In this document: piece by piece, positions 24,494 through 32,962 of the stretch
How the letters are laid out: each line of letters opens with the position of its first letter
Position numbering within the stretch: position 1 is the stretch's first letter
Translations under genes and position numbers: made by a program
The notes under the pieces: model-generated
The model's database searches: none
The model's input: the letters and a program-made list of their open reading frames with translations, nothing else
What the model was told of the DNA's origin: nothing
Assembly (NCBI GenBank): GCA_964347035.1
Contig: CAYFXE010000004.1
Coordinates: forward strand, 51,936 to 115,935
DNA: 64,000 bases
From: CAYFXE01 sp964347035
GTDB lineage: Bacteria > Acidobacteriota > Aminicenantia > Aminicenantales > Aminicenantaceae
Reading direction: 5' to 3'

Positions 24494-24952
24494 ATGGAAA
24501 ATCAGGATGATTTGAAAAGAGCCTTTAATATTTCACTTTTCGTCGGGATAGGAATCATCGCCAGTCTTTTTATCTATGTGATAGTGGTGTTCCTGTTGAA
24601 GTCCCAGCCTGCTCCCACATGGAGGTTGCCCGAAATCCAAGACATCCGGATGCTGCGTTATATTTTCTACGCCCTTTCTGTAGGAACAGTCATCATCTTG
24701 AGAATCCTGAGGGGAGCATTCCTCAGGAAATCTCCATCCGATACCCGTCGAACTTTAATCGGTCAACTCCAGAGGACCGCTATAATCACCATGGCCATGA
24801 GCGAGGGACCAGCTCTTTTTGGACTGGTTCTTTTTATTTTAGGGGGGAGCGAAAGAGATTTCTACGTCCTCCTCTTCGTCTCCCTGGTCCTTGTCTTCAT
24901 GTATTTTCCCAGATTTAAGAATTGGGAAGATTGGATAGAGCCCCGCCGATGA
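24494..24952 (+). CDS. Small multi-pass membrane protein of unknown function
   Basis: A 152-residue protein from the ATG at 24494, chosen because AGAGG lies 5 nt upstream. The open frame extends back to 24428 but lacks a ribosome-binding site. Four predicted membrane helices: about 13-36, 53-72, 90-115 and 120-138. The segment TAIITMAMSEGPALFGLVLFIL recalls the glycine-rich helices of small proteolipid-like proteins, but no family is recognised. It follows the PAP2 gene by about 60 bp on the same strand. Confidence 0.6.
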   Translation: MENQDDLKRAFNISLFVGIGIIASLFIYVIVVFLLKSQPAPTWRLPEIQDIRMLRYIFYALSVGTVIILRILRGAFLRKSPSDTRRTLIGQLQRTAIITMAMSEGPALFGLVLFILGGSERDFYVLLFVSLVLVFMYFPRFKNWEDWIEPRR

Positions 24953-25035
24953 CCATCTGCACGAAACAAGAAAGGCCATGCACAAAGACTTACTCCGGCA
25001 CTGATCGAGTGTCCTTATAGAAGTGCTATTTCCGA

Positions 25036-26253
25036 TCAGATGTTCTGTTTCGGGAGCAGAGAGTTTAATCCTATCAAAATCTTATATACGGATACTCCAG
25101 CCCACTTAGCTAGTTGGTCGGCAGTAATATTTTCTTGTCCTTGACTGCCGATGAGAACGACCTCATCACCAGCCATGACCGAGAGATCATTCCCGAGAAG
25201 AACTTCCATATGGTTGGCTGTGACAGCCCCGATGAGGGGGAATCTTTTTCCACGGATGAGGATTGAGGCTTTACCGATCACTTGAAACGGATAGCCATCA
25301 GAGTATCCGACCGGAACTAGAGCGATCTTCTCTTTCTTCTTGGCGATATAAGCTCTATGGTAAGAGACCGAATCTCCAGGGCGAAGAGTCTTGACATCAT
25401 AAACCCGGCTTTTGAGCTGAAGAACAGGCCTGAGTTTAAGAAGATCTTTTTCCTGGGTCTCCTCAGATGGATAGTATCCGTAGAGAGTAATACCCGGCCT
25501 TACTAGATCAAGGTAAGATGAAGGGAAAGTCAAGATGGCTCCGCTCGAGGCTGCATGTTTTCGGCCTAGAGAAATGCCTTGTTGGGCGGCCTTTTGACAG
25601 ACTGATAGAAAGCGTTTGATCTGTTCTCGGTCATATTCAGAATCTTCAGTCAGTGTTGTCGAGGTTCCGACGATTTGAATCCCTTCTAACTTCGAGACTT
25701 TCTCCAAGAATGGTAGGGCTTGGTAATAGGGAACTCCTGCTCTTCCCATGCCTGTATCGATGTGAACATGAACCTGGGCCTTCTTGCCTATCTTTAAGGC
25801 TGCAGAGTTCAAACTCTCGACTTCGGGTGTAAAGACGGATTGAGAGATGTTATTTTGAATGATCTCCTCTGCTTCTTGAGACCCAAACGGACCGAAGTTG
25901 AGGAGAGAACACGTGTTTCCCGATTTTCTGAGAAACAGCGCTTCCTGTATCTTACCCACCATAAGGGAATCGATCCCTTGGTTTTCCAGGAATTGAGCCA
26001 CTTCGATTTGACCGTGTCCGTAGCCATCAGCCTTGATGACAGCCATTATCGGCACTTTCACCGTTTCTTGAAGTTTTTTCAGATTCCAAGACATGTTGTT
26101 GAAATCGAGCTCTACCCAACCATCAAAAAATGAACTTTTAATTCCTCCAAGAGGTCGATTAGGTGATTTTCCTTCTCTGCGAGGATGTTGCCTGAGCAGT
26201 GAGCCGAAACCCAATCCTGACATCCATAAAAAATCTCTCCGGGATAATCTCAT
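25036..26253 (-). CDS. alr: Alanine racemase with N-terminal twin-arginine leader
   Basis: A 405-residue PLP racemase. The PLP lysine is Lys74 in VIKADGYGHG, about 35-40 residues later than in ordinary Alr, because of an N-terminal extension. The extension begins MRLSRRDFLWMSGLGFGS, with an SRRDFL twin-arginine motif and a short hydrophobic stretch. The catalytic Tyr lies in DSVSYHRAYIAKK and the PLP-phosphate Arg in LVRPGITLYG. It interconverts L- and D-alanine or, in broad-specificity exported relatives, several amino acids. It is divergent from a Tat lipoprotein D-aminoacylase. Export is predicted, not shown; no AxA cleavage site is obvious. Confidence 0.9.
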   Translation of the reverse strand: MRLSRRDFLWMSGLGFGSLLRQHPRREGKSPNRPLGGIKSSFFDGWVELDFNNMSWNLKKLQETVKVPIMAVIKADGYGHGQIEVAQFLENQGIDSLMVGKIQEALFLRKSGNTCSLLNFGPFGSQEAEEIIQNNISQSVFTPEVESLNSAALKIGKKAQVHVHIDTGMGRAGVPYYQALPFLEKVSKLEGIQIVGTSTTLTEDSEYDREQIKRFLSVCQKAAQQGISLGRKHAASSGAILTFPSSYLDLVRPGITLYGYYPSEETQEKDLLKLRPVLQLKSRVYDVKTLRPGDSVSYHRAYIAKKKEKIALVPVGYSDGYPFQVIGKASILIRGKRFPLIGAVTANHMEVLLGNDLSVMAGDEVVLIGSQGQENITADQLAKWAGVSVYKILIGLNSLLPKQNI

Positions 26254-26288
26254 TTTTTTATCCTTTTAAGGTTTGTGAATCGAATGGT

Positions 26289-26297
26289 ATTATAACA
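26289..26297 (-). promoter_or_regulatory. Extended -10 promoter of alr
   Basis: Minus-strand TG-T-TATAAT (26297-26289), an extended -10 box without a convincing -35. It lies about 35 bp before the alr ATG, which has AAGGA at 8 nt. Confidence 0.5.
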
Positions 26298-26357
26298 TGT
26301 TTGAGGAATCTAGGCGTTCGTACTGGATTAAAGATGCTTACCATAAACACATATTCC

Positions 26358-26386
26358 TTGATTTTCTATCACTCCCATCTTATAAA
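26358..26386 (+). promoter_or_regulatory. Promoter of the D-aminoacylase operon
   Basis: TTGATT (26358-26363), a 17-bp spacer and TATAAA (26381-26386). The gene has a normal leader of about 40 nt with a GAAGGAG ribosome-binding site. Confidence 0.6.
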
Positions 26387-26433
26387 ATTAAAATGGCCCA
26401 ATAATCGATGACTTCAGACCGAAGGAGATATGG

Positions 26434-28128
26434 ATGAAAACAATCACTCGAAGACAATTTCTCAAAAAATCATCATCGGCCCTGGCTGTGGCTGGCCTAG
26501 GAGGCTCGAGTCTTCTGCTCAAAGGCTGCAGCACGAAAAAAGATTTTGACCTGATCATCAAGGGCGGAACTATCCTTGACGGATTGGGGAATGAGGCCCT
26601 CCAAGCAGATATCGGAATCAACGAGAGCCTTATTCGGAAGATAGGGAACATACCCATTGCCCAAGGTAAATCGGTCATCGAGGCCAAGGATTTAACTGTG
26701 TGTCCAGGCTTTATCGATGTCCACGATCACACTGATATAGAACTCCTTGTAAATCCTAAAGCGGAAAGTGCTATTCGTCAGGGAACGACAACTCTCGTCA
26801 GCGGCAACTGTGGCTCTTCTCCTTTTCCTTTAACCGAAAAGACCTACGAAGAGATGAAAGAGAGGCTCGATGAGGAGTATGGTCTTGATCTAACTTGGGA
26901 CGATATCACTGGCTTTTTTTCAAGGTTAGAAGAAAAAGGTATGGCCTTGAATTTCTCTTCACTCGTCGGACATGGCAGAATCAGAGGAGCTTCGATGGAA
27001 TTTGATGATCGTCCTCCGACACAAGAAGAATTGGAAAAGATGAAAATGATGGTCGAAGAGAACATAGAGAAGGGGGCTGTGGGTTTCTCCACTGGACTGG
27101 AGTATGCGCCTGGTGGCTACGCCCATCCTGATGAAATCATCGAATTATGTCATGTGGCCGCCCGTTCAGGTGGGATCTATGCCACCCATATGCGGAATGA
27201 AGGAGATTCCCTGCTTGAATCCCTTGACGAGACCATCGAAGCCGCCAGAAAAACAGGCATCGGTGTTCAGATTTCTCATTTCAAGATTGCTTATCCACGC
27301 AACTGGCACAAAGTCGACGATGCTCTAACTAAAATCGAAGAAGCCAAAACAGAGGGAATTTCAATCTTTTGCGACCGCTATCCGTACATAGCCGGGTCAA
27401 CCGACCTCAGTTACTACTTTCCTCTTTGGGCCAGACAAGGCACAACAGAGGAATTTTTAGCCAGGCTAGAAGCTTCGAATCTCGAAGAGAAACTCAGAAC
27501 CCACGTGGCCGAACAAGAAAAAAAGCTTGGGTCATGGGATCGCGTCGTGATTGCTTCCGTTTTTTCCGAGGAAAACAGACGTTTCGAGGGGAAGAGTGTT
27601 CTGCAAGGAGCAAAGGAATTAAAGAAGGATCCCTTTTCCTTCATGAAAGATCTGTTGATCCAGGAAAAAAACAGAGTGGGCATGGTGACATTCATGATGA
27701 AAGAGGAGAACTTGAGGAAAATTTTGGCTCATCCGTTGGTCGGAGTCGGATCGGATGGATCCGCCATTGCTCCTTACGGACCTTTGGGTCGCGGCAAGCC
27801 CCACCCCCGCCACTACGGCACCTTCCCTCGCGTCTTGGGTAAGTATGTCCGGGAAGAGAAGATTGTTCCTCTGGAAGAAATGGTGAAAAAAATGACCTCT
27901 ATCCCAGCTGAGAAATTCGGGTTTCAGAAAAGAGGATCCCTGCAAAAGGATTACCACGCAGATATCGTTGTTTTCGATATAGAGAGAGTGATTGACAAGG
28001 CCACCTGGACCGAGCCCCACCAATTTCCCGTCGGGATCGAGTATGTCCTCGTCAACGGGCAGGTTGTTGTTGAAAAAGGTGAACATACGGGCAACCTGCC
28101 AGGAATGGTCTTGAGAAAACATGCGTAA
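26434..28128 (+). CDS. N-acyl-D-amino-acid deacylase (D-aminoacylase family), Tat lipoprotein
   Basis: A 564-residue amidohydrolase-fold enzyme. The leader MKTITRRQFLKKSSS is a Tat motif and LLLKGCS provides a lipobox with Cys32, so it should be a folded-export lipoprotein (Ser at +2, outer-membrane bias). D-aminoacylase signatures: metal HxH in GFIDVHDHTD, bridging Cys in VSGNCGSSPFPL, metal His in THMRNEGDSLLES and QISHFKIA, and catalytic Asp in VGSDGSAIAPYG. The family removes acyl groups from N-acyl-D-amino acids or D-containing dipeptides. It is next to a divergent exported-type alanine racemase and upstream of an M23 peptidase. Confidence 0.9.
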   Translation: MKTITRRQFLKKSSSALAVAGLGGSSLLLKGCSTKKDFDLIIKGGTILDGLGNEALQADIGINESLIRKIGNIPIAQGKSVIEAKDLTVCPGFIDVHDHTDIELLVNPKAESAIRQGTTTLVSGNCGSSPFPLTEKTYEEMKERLDEEYGLDLTWDDITGFFSRLEEKGMALNFSSLVGHGRIRGASMEFDDRPPTQEELEKMKMMVEENIEKGAVGFSTGLEYAPGGYAHPDEIIELCHVAARSGGIYATHMRNEGDSLLESLDETIEAARKTGIGVQISHFKIAYPRNWHKVDDALTKIEEAKTEGISIFCDRYPYIAGSTDLSYYFPLWARQGTTEEFLARLEASNLEEKLRTHVAEQEKKLGSWDRVVIASVFSEENRRFEGKSVLQGAKELKKDPFSFMKDLLIQEKNRVGMVTFMMKEENLRKILAHPLVGVGSDGSAIAPYGPLGRGKPHPRHYGTFPRVLGKYVREEKIVPLEEMVKKMTSIPAEKFGFQKRGSLQKDYHADIVVFDIERVIDKATWTEPHQFPVGIEYVLVNGQVVVEKGEHTGNLPGMVLRKHA

Positions 28129-28161
28129 GCTAAATCGAACAGTGTTTCGTTCCCTGGAATC

Positions 28162-29046
28162 ATGAAAAGACTGCTCAGCCTTCTATGTTTCCTCTTCCTG
28201 TCCATTCCTCTATTTACTGTTGAAATTGAGCAATGGACAAGTCCAAGCGGATATCCAGTTGAAATCAGGTACCGGTCTTTCCAACCCGGGGAAATCCTCA
28301 TCTTGACCCTCAAGAGCCCGAAGGTGCAAAAGGCTCAAATTCGTTTTGAGGACAGGAAATTTGAGATGAGAGGAATCAAGAACAGGTCCGAGTTACAGGC
28401 TTTCGTCGGCCTTGACTTAGGGATAAAGCCTGGAGCCTATCCGGTTAAAATATTCATCCTGAATTCAGCGGGTAGATGGGAAGCCTTTGAAAGAATCATC
28501 ACCATCGCTTCGAGAGAGTTCCCCGTAAAAAAATTGTGGGTAGAAGAACAATTCGTCACACCACCCCCTAGTATGAGGGAAAGAATAAAGCGCGAGTCAG
28601 AAATCCTGGAAGCAATCTATAGCCGATTCTCCTTAGAATGGTTGGGAGAGGGACGATTTATCATCCCGGTAGAAGGGAAAAATTTTGCCAATTTTGGAGA
28701 AAGACGAATCTACAACAACCAGCCCCGGTCTTCTCATGGAGGAGTGGACATTTCAGCTCCTGCCGGTACGCCGGTAAAAGCCTCTAACTCAGGAGAGGTG
28801 GTTCTCGCCAGCAATCTCTATTTTTCTGGAAAAACCGTGATCATTGATCATGGCCTCGGCCTTTTCACTCTGTACCTTCATCTGTCTAAATTTCTGGTAA
28901 AAAGAGGCAACATGGTGCGGAAGGGCGAGATCGTCGGCGAAGTCGGTGCTACTGGCAGGGTAACCGGCCCCCATCTCCATTGGGGAGTGAAGATCTCCCG
29001 AAGTCGTATCGACCCTTCTTCACTTCTCAGCTTTCCTTTCGATTAG
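28162..29046 (+). CDS. M23-family metallopeptidase, exported
   Basis: A 294-residue protein. A signal peptide (about 1-19), an Ig-like/beta N-terminal domain (about 22-120) and a LytM/M23 domain (about 170-290) with zinc ligands His in SSHGGVDISAPAGTPV, Asp four residues on, and HLH in TGPHLHWG. These endopeptidases cut peptide cross-links in peptidoglycan or glycine-rich peptides in the envelope. It is 33 bp after the D-aminoacylase gene, so cotranscribed; together they could process muropeptides containing D-amino acids. Confidence 0.9.
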   Translation: MKRLLSLLCFLFLSIPLFTVEIEQWTSPSGYPVEIRYRSFQPGEILILTLKSPKVQKAQIRFEDRKFEMRGIKNRSELQAFVGLDLGIKPGAYPVKIFILNSAGRWEAFERIITIASREFPVKKLWVEEQFVTPPPSMRERIKRESEILEAIYSRFSLEWLGEGRFIIPVEGKNFANFGERRIYNNQPRSSHGGVDISAPAGTPVKASNSGEVVLASNLYFSGKTVIIDHGLGLFTLYLHLSKFLVKRGNMVRKGEIVGEVGATGRVTGPHLHWGVKISRSRIDPSSLLSFPFD

Positions 29047-29053
29047 GTCAGAC

Positions 29054-30559
29054 TCATTCCGTATGAGCCGCTATCCATTCCAAGACAGTCTTCCACCAGA
29101 GCTCAGCATTCTGTGGTTTCTGGATGAAGTGGTCCTCATCAGGAAAATAGAGCATCTTGGAGGAAACGCCCACCCTTTGAAGAGCCGTGAACAGCTGGAA
29201 GCCCTGGTTGACGGGAACACGAAAATCATTCTGGGAATGGATGACCAGGCAGGGCGTTTTAAAATTCTTGACGAAAGCAATCGGAGACCATTTTTCGTAC
29301 ATTTCAGGATTTTCCCAGTAGGGGCCTCGAAATTCCCACTCAGGGAACCAGAGTTCTTCTGTGGCCCCATGCATGGATCTCAGGTCAAACACACCTGCAT
29401 GAGAGACCAAACATTTGAACCGATCAGTATGGCCCTCGATCCAGTTGATCATATACCCTCCGTAAGAAGCTCCGGCCGCGGCGAGTCGGTCCTTATCCAG
29501 GAAATCGTAACGTTCGAGAAGAAAATCCAGGCCTTCCATGATATCTTGATACGGTTTTCCTCCCCAATCACCGCTTATGGAATCAGTGAAATTTTGTCCG
29601 TAGCCCGTGCTTCCGTGGAAATTGATCATGGCCACTACGTGTCCTGGAGAGGCAAACATCTGGGCGTTCCAGCGGTAGTGAAAGTTGTCCGACCAAGCTC
29701 CCTGAGGACCTCCGTGAATCAGCATTACCAGGGGATATTTCTTCGAGTCATCGAAGTGAGGCGGTTTGAGCAGGAAGCCGTGGATTCTTTTTTCTTCCGC
29801 TCCCTCGAACCAAAATTCTTCCACTGGATTCATCTGAATATCAGCCAGGAGTCCGCCATTGATGTTCGTCAATCTTATCATCCTCTTTGGTTTCAGGTCG
29901 AAGGAATAAAGCTCAGCAGGCAGATGGAGCGCCTGTTTGAGGAAAAACAGGGTTTGCCCGTCAGGAGATATCCGGATGGAGCCGATGAAATGTCCTTCTA
30001 AAATCCTTTCGATCCTTCTGGTTTCGAGGCTAATCCGCGACAGTGAAATCCGGCCTTGATCTTCATAAGTGAAATAGACCTGAGAACTATCAGGAGACCA
30101 CAGGATTTCGCCGACAGAGCGATCTAATTGTTTGGTCAAATCGGAAATTTTTTTGTTTTTTCGGTCGTAAAGCTTTAGTGTATATCTGTCGGCTTCAAAA
30201 CCTGGTCTGGCCATCGCTCGGAAGGTGATGAAACGGCCATCCGGCGAGTAGTGAGGGGAGTTATCGTTGGCCCTGTTGGATGTCAGCGGCACTATCCGGT
30301 TTTCATGGATTGGTGTTATGAAAAGATCGTTATTGGTTCCGAGGGAAACCCTGAGTTCCGGATCAATATTTCGAACAAAACACATCTCCTTTCCGTCAGG
30401 AGAAAAAGCATAATCGTGGCGGCTACCGAGAGAGATGGGTGGGGTATCATAATCTCCAGGCGTGAGATCCACGGCATTCCCTCCCTTGGAGGGGATGACA
30501 AAAAGATGTGTCCTTTTCTCATCTCTCCATGAGTTCCAGTGACGAAACAGAAGCTGGTC
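29054..30559 (-). CDS. S9 prolyl oligopeptidase-family peptidase, C-terminal part
   Basis: About 501 residues from the gap edge to the stop. The last beta-propeller blades (SPDGRFITFRAMARPG, SPDSSQVYFTYEDQG) lead into an alpha/beta-hydrolase domain with the Ser nucleophile in GASYGGYMINW, the Asp in HSQNDFRVP and the His in DEDHFIQKP, all intact. The N-terminal part is the next minus-strand entry. The contig edge repeats a 16-mer found inside the other contig, and joining there restores one frame of about 678 residues. It probably cleaves peptides in the periplasm. Confidence 0.9.
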   Translation of the reverse strand, partial: DQLLFRHWNSWRDEKRTHLFVIPSKGGNAVDLTPGDYDTPPISLGSRHDYAFSPDGKEMCFVRNIDPELRVSLGTNNDLFITPIHENRIVPLTSNRANDNSPHYSPDGRFITFRAMARPGFEADRYTLKLYDRKNKKISDLTKQLDRSVGEILWSPDSSQVYFTYEDQGRISLSRISLETRRIERILEGHFIGSIRISPDGQTLFFLKQALHLPAELYSFDLKPKRMIRLTNINGGLLADIQMNPVEEFWFEGAEEKRIHGFLLKPPHFDDSKKYPLVMLIHGGPQGAWSDNFHYRWNAQMFASPGHVVAMINFHGSTGYGQNFTDSISGDWGGKPYQDIMEGLDFLLERYDFLDKDRLAAAGASYGGYMINWIEGHTDRFKCLVSHAGVFDLRSMHGATEELWFPEWEFRGPYWENPEMYEKWSPIAFVKNFKTPCLVIHSQNDFRVPVNQGFQLFTALQRVGVSSKMLYFPDEDHFIQKPQNAELWWKTVLEWIAAHTE

Positions 30560-30569
30560 NNNNNNNNNN
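30560..30569. other. Scaffold gap (10 N) inside the S9 peptidase gene
   Basis: The 16-mer at 30544-30559 is repeated exactly at 30626-30641. Removing 30560-30641 rejoins the gene in frame, so this gap is probably an unmerged contig overlap and 30570-30625 a chimeric contig end. Confidence 0.9.
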
Positions 30570-31172
30570 TTATTGAAACTGTAAGAGGTCGTAAGCCAGA
30601 TTGGAATCGATTTTCAAAAACTGCTGAAACAGAAGCTGGTCGAACATTTTAGCCTTGACAGAAGATTTCGCCCTCTCCTCGTTTCTTTTCTTATTGCATT
30701 CATCATCCGGACAATCTGGATAGACAGATGAGACAAAACCCAGATGATCGCCGCTCGGGGACCAAGTAATGCCAGACACACCAGTCGATAGGCTAGAGAT
30801 TTTCTGAGCTTCTCCACCTCTGGGATTGATGATCCATATTTGGGGTGTTCCTTCTCTTGTTGAGATGAAGGCGATCTTGTGTCCGTCAGGAGACCAGCGG
30901 GGAGTGGAATCGGATTTGGGGCTCGATGTGAGCTTCCAAGGATTTCCACCTTGGGAGGGAATGATCCAGATATCGCTGTTGCTGGAATTTTGCTCTTTGT
31001 CCATGACAGTAACTACATAAGCGATCCATTCTCCCGAAGGCGAGATTTGAGGATCATTGATTCTTTTGATCCGGATGAAATCATCAAAGGCAAGAGGCTT
31101 TTTCTCTGAGGGTATCAAAATAATCGAAAGACAAATAAAAAGTGGCAGGAAAACGAACGCATGTTTTCTCAT
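30570..31172 (-). CDS. S9 prolyl oligopeptidase-family peptidase, N-terminal part
   Basis: From the ATG at 31172, preceded by AAGGAGG, the protein has a signal peptide (MRKHAFVFLPLFICLSIILIP) and the first beta-propeller blades (SPSGEWIAYVVTVMD, SPDGHKIAFISTREG, WSPSGDHLGFVSS). The correct sequence continues KMFDQLLF into the other part (RHWNSWRDEKR). Beyond that point the present contig diverges into a short tail with a stop, which is judged an assembly artefact. Secreted. Divergent from gpmI. Confidence 0.88.
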   Translation of the reverse strand: MRKHAFVFLPLFICLSIILIPSEKKPLAFDDFIRIKRINDPQISPSGEWIAYVVTVMDKEQNSSNSDIWIIPSQGGNPWKLTSSPKSDSTPRWSPDGHKIAFISTREGTPQIWIINPRGGEAQKISSLSTGVSGITWSPSGDHLGFVSSVYPDCPDDECNKKRNEERAKSSVKAKMFDQLLFQQFLKIDSNLAYDLLQFQ

Positions 31173-31206
31173 GGTCCCTCCTTCTTTGGTTCTTATTATC
31201 AGCCTT

Positions 31207-31235
31207 AATTTAATCGGCCTGGTTCCATTCGTCAA
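31207..31235 (-). promoter_or_regulatory. Promoter of the S9 peptidase
   Basis: Minus-strand TTGACG (31235-31230), a 17-bp spacer and TAAATT (31212-31207). Its -35 box is only 7 bp from the -35 of the divergent gpmI promoter. Confidence 0.55.
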
Positions 31236-31242
31236 GCGAACA

Positions 31243-31271
31243 TTGACAACTTTTTTCATCGTCTCTATAGT
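31243..31271 (+). promoter_or_regulatory. Promoter of the permuted phosphoglycerate mutase
   Basis: Perfect TTGACA (31243-31248), a 17-bp spacer and TATAGT (31266-31271). The -10 ends 18 nt before the ATG at 31290; no ribosome-binding site is seen. It fixes the 5' end of the gene where the canonical C-terminal half begins. Confidence 0.75.
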
Positions 31272-31289
31272 ATAGGCTTAATAAGAAAC

Positions 31290-32888
31290 ATGATGAACGA
31301 CAAAGGTCCTTACTATCCTCTAGTTGACGCTATCAAAAAGGCCTACAGAGCAGGGGAAGAGGACGAAGAATTAAATCCGATCGTCGCTGTGGATTCTTCC
31401 GGTCAACCAATAGGACGATTCCAAGGTGGTGATCATGTCATTTTTTATGACATTCGGGGAGAAAGAGAGATCCAAATCACAGAGAGTCTGACGGATAGCA
31501 AGTTTGATTGTTTTCCGATCAAACAAAACCTGAGATTAAATTTTGTAACCATGATTGAGTACAATTCTACTTTGGATGTTAATGTGGCCTTTCCACCCGA
31601 AGAAAAAATCAAGAATACTCTGGCCGAGGTCGTGACCAAGGCGGGATTGCGGCTGCTGAAAATCGCAGAGTCCGAAAAAGCTATCCATGTCGGCTTTTTC
31701 ATGAACGGGAAGAGTGAAGAGATCTTCGCTGGAGAAGAAAGACTCATCATCGAGTCTCCGTCGGGAGTTGCCTCTTATGCGACCAAGCCGGAGATGAGCG
31801 CCAAAGAGGTTGCGGATAAGATTGTTTCGAAGGTCAAGGAGCCGAATTACAGGCTGATTATCGCCAATTTCGCCAACGTGGATGTGGTCGGCCACGTCGA
31901 GGACAGAAACGCTATTCTGAGCGCTGTTCATACTGTCGACACAGCCTTGGGTCGAGTGGTCGAGGCCTGCCGAGATCAAAAAATAGCTCTTATCGTGACC
32001 TCTGATCACGGCACGGTCGAAGAATGGCTTTATGATAACGGAACGATCAACACTGGTCACACTAAAAACCCGGTGCCCTTCATCTTGGCCGATTTCTCTC
32101 TCGAAGATCCGAAAACTCCTGTTCTCAAGGAAGAGGGAGAATTGGCCGATGTGGCACCAACAATCCTCGAAATGCTCAGCTTGCCAAAACCTTCAGAAAT
32201 GACGGGTGAGAGCCTTCTTTTCAATGTCAACGAGACAGAAAAAAACAACAGAAGAATCCTCCTCCTCATTTTGGATGGATGGGGGCTACGAGAGGAACAT
32301 GCAGGCAATCTTATTTCAGAAGCCAAAACGCAGAACTATGACCGCCTTTGGTCTGAGTTTCCTCATATCTGTCTCAAAGCTTCAGGAGAAGCCGTGGGCA
32401 TGCCTCCGGACACTGTGGGAAATTCAGAGGCTGGACATCTGCATCTCGGGGCAGGAAGGAGGGTTTTCCTGGATCGAGTCAGGATAGACCACGCCATTCA
32501 AGATGGAAGTTTTTTCCAGAACGAGGCGTTCCTTTGGGCCATGCACGGAGCCAAAAGGGAAAGGAAGGCCCTCCATCTTTTAGGCATTGTGTCTCATTAC
32601 AGTTCTCATGGAACGGTCCGGCACCTCGAAGCTTTGCTGAAAATGGCCAGGTATCAGGATGTGGAAAAACTCTTCATCCATCCTCTGATCGGACGGAGAG
32701 GCGAGAAGCCAGAGAGTGGAGCCGCCTATGTCAGGAAGGTCGAGGAGATGTGTCAGCGTCTCTCCTTAGGGAAAGTAGTAACGGTCATGGGCCGATTCTG
32801 GGCCTTGGACCGGGAAGAGAACTGGGATCGCGTCGAAAAAGCTTACCGAGCCTTGGTCTATGGGGAGGGAACTCGAGTTCGTGTTTAG
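31290..32888 (+). CDS. gpmI: Cofactor-independent phosphoglycerate mutase, circularly permuted
   Basis: A 532-residue protein, normal iPGM length but with halves in reverse order. Residues 1-310 match the canonical C-terminal part: IRGERE (56-60), AESEK (Lys130), NVDVVGH (Asp198, His202), TSDHGT (Asp239, His240), NTGHT (His257), ending ELADVAPTILEMLSLP and PSEMTGESL. After a linker of about 10 residues, 321-532 match the canonical N-terminal part: LILDGWG (Asp329), VGNSEAGH (nucleophile Ser379), SSHGT (His440), GRFWALDR and YGEG at the end. All metal and phosphatase ligands are present; the DGRD substrate motif reads IGRR (469-470). It interconverts 2- and 3-phosphoglycerate. Confidence 0.88.
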   Translation: MMNDKGPYYPLVDAIKKAYRAGEEDEELNPIVAVDSSGQPIGRFQGGDHVIFYDIRGEREIQITESLTDSKFDCFPIKQNLRLNFVTMIEYNSTLDVNVAFPPEEKIKNTLAEVVTKAGLRLLKIAESEKAIHVGFFMNGKSEEIFAGEERLIIESPSGVASYATKPEMSAKEVADKIVSKVKEPNYRLIIANFANVDVVGHVEDRNAILSAVHTVDTALGRVVEACRDQKIALIVTSDHGTVEEWLYDNGTINTGHTKNPVPFILADFSLEDPKTPVLKEEGELADVAPTILEMLSLPKPSEMTGESLLFNVNETEKNNRRILLLILDGWGLREEHAGNLISEAKTQNYDRLWSEFPHICLKASGEAVGMPPDTVGNSEAGHLHLGAGRRVFLDRVRIDHAIQDGSFFQNEAFLWAMHGAKRERKALHLLGIVSHYSSHGTVRHLEALLKMARYQDVEKLFIHPLIGRRGEKPESGAAYVRKVEEMCQRLSLGKVVTVMGRFWALDREENWDRVEKAYRALVYGEGTRVRV

Positions 32889-32962
32889 AATTAGAGAAAT
32901 ATATCCAAGGAACTTTTTTTACCCTATAACGTATAATAATAGACAGAGATAGGGTTCTAGTC

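Noticed and set aside
29063..30001. A 312-codon open frame on the strand opposite the S9 peptidase
   Set aside because: It mirrors the coding frame of a well-supported peptidase with catalytic triad; no domain or ribosome-binding site of its own was seen.
30570..30625. Real C-terminal tail of the S9 N-terminal fragment
   Set aside because: The duplicated 16-mer and restored frame show the tail is from a chimeric contig end.
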